A DNA stretch of 9,907 nt from Thermomicrobiaceae bacterium. Its GTDB lineage: Bacteria; Chloroflexota; Chloroflexia; Thermomicrobiales; Thermomicrobiaceae. The stretch is from assembly GCA_007122555.1 (NCBI GenBank), contig SKTL01000112.1, forward strand, positions 1-9,907, in the 5' to 3' direction. Shown piece after piece: positions 6,588 to 9,907 of the stretch. The notes below the pieces were generated by a model, which was not told where the DNA came from, made no database searches, and saw only the letters and a list, made by a program, of their open reading frames with translations. Within the stretch, counting starts at the first letter, position 1. Every line of letters begins with the position of its first letter. The translations under genes and the position numbers were made by a program.

Positions 6588-8189
6588 TCACGAACTCGGT
6601 CGCTGTATGCGTTCTCTCGACGCCGGGATCTCACGAATTATGTCAGTGGCGAGGTATCCCACCCGTCCGTGCAATGCTTCGGCCTCAGCAACGGCGGCCA
6701 GTCCGAGCTCAACGGCGGCAACTGACGCTGATCGGGGATCCAGCCCCTGAGCAAGAAAGGCTCCGATCATCCCTGAAAGAACATCCCCTGTGCCCGCGGT
6801 CGCCAGTCCGATGGGGGCTCTATTTGCGACGAACAGCTGTCCGTCCGGGGCAGCGATTACCGTGTACGCGTGTTTCAGGACGACAACCTGCCCGAACTTT
6901 CGCGCCGCATCCAGGGCGTGCTTCCAAGGGTCGCCTTCAACCTCGCCGCGTTCGATCCCGAGCAATCGTCCGAGCTCGCCAGCGTGTGGCGTCAGAACGA
7001 GCTCGGCGCGTTGCAGTGTGGTCCACCATTCGTCTCGACCAGACAACCAGTTGAGCGCGTCGGCATCCAGGACGGCTCGTCCGCTGAACGGTTCTACGTG
7101 TTCGGCGCTTGGGTGCGAGCCGAACCCGATGCCGCTTCTGGTTGATTGATCGAAGCCGAGAAGCTGGGCCAGAAACTCCGGAATCGGTGCGTCCGTGCCG
7201 AGCCCGGGACCGATGACCATTGCGTTCATACCGGACTCGTTTTCGCGTACGATCGAGGCCATCTTCTTCCCGGCAGACGGGTGCTCGGATACCGGCAACG
7301 GGACGAACGTAAGCTCCGGAACGGCTGTCGCAATCGAGCTGATAATTGACGACGGAGCGGCGACGCTTACCAGGCCCGCTCCAGTGCGCAATGCGGCTTC
7401 GCCGGCCAGTCTCGGCGCGCCGTAGTAGTTTGGCGCACCCCCGACGACCAGCAGCGATCCGGCGCTCCGCTTGTGTACACCGGCGCGGCGCTGCGGCAGG
7501 AGCGGGCGAACCGCCGAGGATGTCACCAGATACGGAACCGTTTCATCGATGTTGTCCGGGAGTGATAATCCGATATCGATTGCGCGAAACTCGCCGGTGA
7601 ACGACGCTCCAGGCATTTTGTACGCGCCAATCTTCGGCAGCCCGATCATCGCCGTGACATCAGCGTGGAGCGCGCCTTCGGCGATCTCACCGCTATCCGC
7701 ATCAAGCCCTGAAGGCAGATCAACGGCCCATATCTCCAGATAGCGTCGTTTCTGAACCTCGCGGACAATGTCGAAAGCTTCAACGACCTCGTCCGGCAAT
7801 TGAGCTCGGCTACCGGCGCCGAATACGGCATCGACAACCACATCTGCATCGTTCATCAGGGCGTGCAACTCCGGTTTCGAGGTGAGCCGTTGCATCGATT
7901 TCAAGACGTCCCGGTCCACGGGCGCTGTTTCCTCGCCATCGCGGCTCCAGGACCATATCGAGACGTTCCACCCGTATTCGATGAGCTGGGAGGCGATGAC
8001 AAGTCCGTCACCGCCATTGTTGCCTGGTCCGCACAGGATCACCGCCTTGTCAGCGTCAATCGCCGAAGCCTCGATGAAATCAGCAATCGCAGCGCCGGCT
8101 CTGAGCATGAGTTCGGCTTCAGTCACTCCGGACTGAATAGTCACTTCTTCAGCTCGTTTAACCTGGGCGGCAGTGAACAAGGGAATCAC
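6588..8189 (-). CDS. nnr: Bifunctional NAD(P)H-hydrate repair enzyme (epimerase + dehydratase)
   Basis: A 533-aa fusion of the YjeF_N epimerase (about 1-215) and the ribokinase-like dehydratase (about 230-525). It converts R-NAD(P)HX to the S form and dehydrates S-NAD(P)HX back to NAD(P)H, using ADP in bacteria. The N domain has CGPGNNGGDG (53-62) and VDLPSGLDADSG (156-167). The C domain has GSLLVVGGA (244-252), GPGLG (327-331), LDADALNWL (374-382), TPHAGELGRLL (400-410), the KHAYTVI strand, and ATAGTGDVLSG (463-473) with the catalytic Asp D469. Between GPGLG and DADAL lie 43 residues, about twice the length in the E. coli protein from memory, so a loop insertion near 345-370 is likely. The start is GTG, overlapping the acpS stop as GTGA, with GGAGAGG upstream, so translational coupling is expected. 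Confidence 0.94.
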   Translation of the reverse strand: MIPLFTAAQVKRAEEVTIQSGVTEAELMLRAGAAIADFIEASAIDADKAVILCGPGNNGGDGLVIASQLIEYGWNVSIWSWSRDGEETAPVDRDVLKSMQRLTSKPELHALMNDADVVVDAVFGAGSRAQLPDEVVEAFDIVREVQKRRYLEIWAVDLPSGLDADSGEIAEGALHADVTAMIGLPKIGAYKMPGASFTGEFRAIDIGLSLPDNIDETVPYLVTSSAVRPLLPQRRAGVHKRSAGSLLVVGGAPNYYGAPRLAGEAALRTGAGLVSVAAPSSIISSIATAVPELTFVPLPVSEHPSAGKKMASIVRENESGMNAMVIGPGLGTDAPIPEFLAQLLGFDQSTRSGIGFGSHPSAEHVEPFSGRAVLDADALNWLSGRDEWWTTLQRAELVLTPHAGELGRLLGIERGEVEGDPWKHALDAARKFGQVVVLKHAYTVIAAPDGQLFVANRAPIGLATAGTGDVLSGMIGAFLAQGLDPRSASVAAVELGLAAVAEAEALHGRVGYLATDIIREIPASRERIQRPSS

Positions 8190-8635
8190 GTCGTCTCGTC
8201 CTCTCCATAGGAGCCTGGTAATTTCGTGGCGGCAACCATGGCGATTGAATCGCTTCGACTGTGCGTCAGCGAAATCGCGATGTGACGGAATCCAAGCTGC
8301 CGGGCGCGTTTGGCGGCGGTTTCGTGCAGCTTGACGATCGGCTTACCGCGGCGGTTGGGGAGCGTTTCAATATCCCGCCAGCGGATACCGCGCACGCCCG
8401 TCCCAAGCGCCTTCATCACGGCTTCCTTGGCCGCAAACCGAGCCGCCAGCTCCGCGGGGCGATTCCCGTATCGGTCCCGTTCACGCTCTGTATAGATGCG
8501 ATTGAGGAAGCGCAGTCCAAAGCGATCCAGCGCCGCCGCTATGCGCTCGATTTCAATCGCGTCAACACCTACTTCAACGGGACCTGCTGCTTCAGGGTCC
8601 CAGATTGGCTCGTACTCAGCGCCCGATGCCTGCAT
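8186..8635 (-). CDS. acpS: Holo-[acyl-carrier-protein] synthase (4'-phosphopantetheinyl transferase)
   Basis: AcpS transfers 4'-phosphopantetheine from CoA to the serine of apo-ACP, activating fatty acid synthesis. The 149-aa protein has VGVDAIEIERI (22-32) with the Mg-binding D25, RFAAKEAVMKALG (66-78) with E71, and ISLTHSRSDSIAMV (121-134), all hallmarks of the family. Usual members are about 120-130 aa. The extra length is an N-terminal ~20 residues before the GVD motif plus a short C-terminal tail. The only suitable start seen is ATG at 8635, as no other ATG, GTG or TTG codon lies between it and the core. This makes the gene overlap the end of ugd by 20 nt. The stop overlaps the nnr start. 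The acpS-nnr pairing is common in bacteria. Confidence 0.93.
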   Translation of the reverse strand: MQASGAEYEPIWDPEAAGPVEVGVDAIEIERIAAALDRFGLRFLNRIYTERERDRYGNRPAELAARFAAKEAVMKALGTGVRGIRWRDIETLPNRRGKPIVKLHETAAKRARQLGFRHIAISLTHSRSDSIAMVAATKLPGSYGEDETT

Positions 8636-9907
8636 AGATGAATCCCAACTTTCGCGCGGCTTCTGGATCGTAAATGTTTCGTCCGTCGAGCAAAATTGGA
8701 GTCTGCAACAGATCGCGGACTCGCTCCAGGTTCGCCTGACGGAATTGGTTCCATGGCGTAATCAGCAGCAGCGCATCGGCGCCGTCCACCGCATCATATT
8801 GATCCATAGCGTAATCGATTTCCGGGAGTTCTGAGCGGGTGTTCTCGATCGCGGCCGGATCATAGGCTGAGACGCTTGCGCCGCGCTGCAACAGCATACG
8901 GATGACATCAAGCGCCGGAGATTCGCGAATGTCGTCCGTATCCTGCTTGAACGAGAGCCCCCAGACGGCGATCCGTTTTCCGTTAAGGTCCTGGAGGATG
9001 TCTTGAAGTTTGTGTACGAACCGCCGGCGCTGGTCCTGATTAATCTCAAGAACCGCGTGGAGCAACTGCGGGTGACATCCCGATTCCGCTGCCATGTGCG
9101 CGAGTGCACGTACATCTTTCGGGAAGCAGGAACCTCCAAACCCGATTCCAGCGTCAAGAAACAACGGTCCGATCCGCGGATCCAGTCCCATTCCCCGGCT
9201 GACCACGCTGATGTCGGCATTGACTCCTTCGCAGATCTGGGCCATCTCATTAACAAAGCTGATCCGGGTCGCCAGAATCGCGTTTGACGCGTACTTAATC
9301 ATCTCGGCGGTCCTTATGTCCGTCAGCACGAAGGGCGCGTTAAGCGTTGAGTACAGTGAAGCGACCGCATCGCAGGCGGTGGAGTCATCCGATCCCAGAA
9401 CGATTCTGCTCGGTTCAAACACGTCTCGGACCGCGTTCCCCTCTCGCAGGAACTCAGGATTGCTGACGACCGCAAACGTTGCATCCTCAGATTTGGTCTG
9501 GGTGATGATCGAGGCGACGAGATCGCCGGACCCGATCGGCATCGTGCTCTTGTTAATGATGTACGTATGGCCACGGAGCGCCTCTCCAAGCATCGTCGCG
9601 GCGGAACGCACCATCCGCATGTCCGCTTCGCCGTTGAAGGCTGATGGCGTGTCAACGCAAATGAAGGCGAACTCCGATTCACTGACTGAGTCCTCGTATG
9701 ACGTGGTGAACTCAAGACGTCCGGCCGAGATGTTCCGCTGGAGCATCTCTTCAAGACCGGGCTCGAAGATAGGACAGACTCCGGATTGCAGCTGTTGGAC
9801 CTTGGCCTCGTTGACATCAACACCGTAGACACGGTTGCCAAGATCGGCAAAGGCGGCGCCATAGACGAGGCCGACGTAGCCGGCGCCGATAATTGAAATC
9901 GTAGCCA
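8616..9907 (-). CDS. ugd: UDP-glucose 6-dehydrogenase, missing one base of its likely start codon
   Basis: This NAD-dependent enzyme oxidises UDP-glucose to UDP-glucuronate for capsule, exopolysaccharide or envelope sugars. The frame stays open past the first internal Met to the window edge. The edge reads TG-GCT-ACG on the minus strand, so the initiator is probably ATG with its A just outside, giving about 430 aa, a normal length. With that numbering, the Rossmann motif is IIGAGYVGL (6-14), then VYGVD with the NAD ribose Asp, CVDTPS, NPEFLREG (near 150) and AEMIKYASN with K205. GFGGSCFPKD follows with catalytic Cys C261 and K264, then GLSFKQDTDDIRESP. The last motif and RIGPLFL fit UDP-glucose rather than GDP-mannose dehydrogenase. 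The CVDTPS loop and STMPIG differ slightly from the common CVGTP and STVPVG. It is the first visible gene of the operon. Confidence 0.93.
   Translation of the reverse strand, partial: ATISIIGAGYVGLVYGAAFADLGNRVYGVDVNEAKVQQLQSGVCPIFEPGLEEMLQRNISAGRLEFTTSYEDSVSESEFAFICVDTPSAFNGEADMRMVRSAATMLGEALRGHTYIINKSTMPIGSGDLVASIITQTKSEDATFAVVSNPEFLREGNAVRDVFEPSRIVLGSDDSTACDAVASLYSTLNAPFVLTDIRTAEMIKYASNAILATRISFVNEMAQICEGVNADISVVSRGMGLDPRIGPLFLDAGIGFGGSCFPKDVRALAHMAAESGCHPQLLHAVLEINQDQRRRFVHKLQDILQDLNGKRIAVWGLSFKQDTDDIRESPALDVIRMLLQRGASVSAYDPAAIENTRSELPEIDYAMDQYDAVDGADALLLITPWNQFRQANLERVRDLLQTPILLDGRNIYDPEAARKLGFIYAGIGR

Noticed and set aside
5973..6725. 250-codon open frame on the plus strand
   Set aside because: It runs antisense to the CBS gene and the end of nnr, both clearly coding on the minus strand; its translation shows no domain.
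9094..9828. 244-codon open frame on the plus strand
   Set aside because: Antisense to ugd, which has all its catalytic motifs; the Ser/Arg-rich translation is typical of a shadow frame.

Overview
The window is chromosomal DNA from a bacterium with moderately high GC content. It carries housekeeping and envelope-related genes packed tightly on both strands. I see no mobile element, CRISPR array, tRNA or rRNA. The gene families (YggS, WalJ/YycJ-like metallohydrolase, type IV ABC exporter pair, fused Nnr, AcpS, UDP-glucose dehydrogenase) are bacterial but not lineage-specific. A free-living bacterium such as a Chloroflexota or Firmicutes-like lineage is a loose guess, not a result.

Left part (1-1525, plus strand): the 3' part of a YggS/PLPBP pyridoxal-phosphate homeostasis gene, then a complete WalJ/YycJ-type metallo-beta-lactamase-fold hydrolase 10 nt downstream, probably in one operon. 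A short convergent spacer of about 110 nt follows.

Middle (1526-5109, minus strand): a two-gene operon for an ABC exporter, each gene encoding one membrane domain plus one ATPase domain. The two proteins have complementary defects: an Asp in place of the catalytic Glu in one, and an altered LSGGQ signature in the other. Both defects fall in the same composite ATP site, which is the mark of a heterodimeric exporter such as TM287/288, BmrCD or LmrCD.

Divergent region and regulator (5110-5941): a 234-nt spacer holds a well-formed sigma70-type promoter reading rightward, a 14-bp perfect inverted repeat abutting its -35 box and a purine-rich leader with a strong ribosome binding site. It drives a 178-aa protein with a C-terminal MerR/excisionase-like helix-turn-helix and an N-terminal half I do not recognise. 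A 14-bp-stem hairpin ends this unit.

Right part (6063-9907, minus strand): a compact operon transcribed as ugd, acpS, nnr and a two-CBS-domain gene. The first three overlap (20 nt and 4 nt); the CBS gene follows after 30 nt. Ugd makes UDP-glucuronate for surface polysaccharide, AcpS activates acyl carrier protein, Nnr repairs hydrated NAD(P)H, and the CBS protein probably senses adenine nucleotides. The ugd reading frame runs to the window edge, and the likely initiator codon is cut by exactly one base.

The most noteworthy items are the uncharacterised regulator with its candidate operator next to the exporter operon, and the clean degenerate-site pattern of the exporter. The rest looks ordinary.
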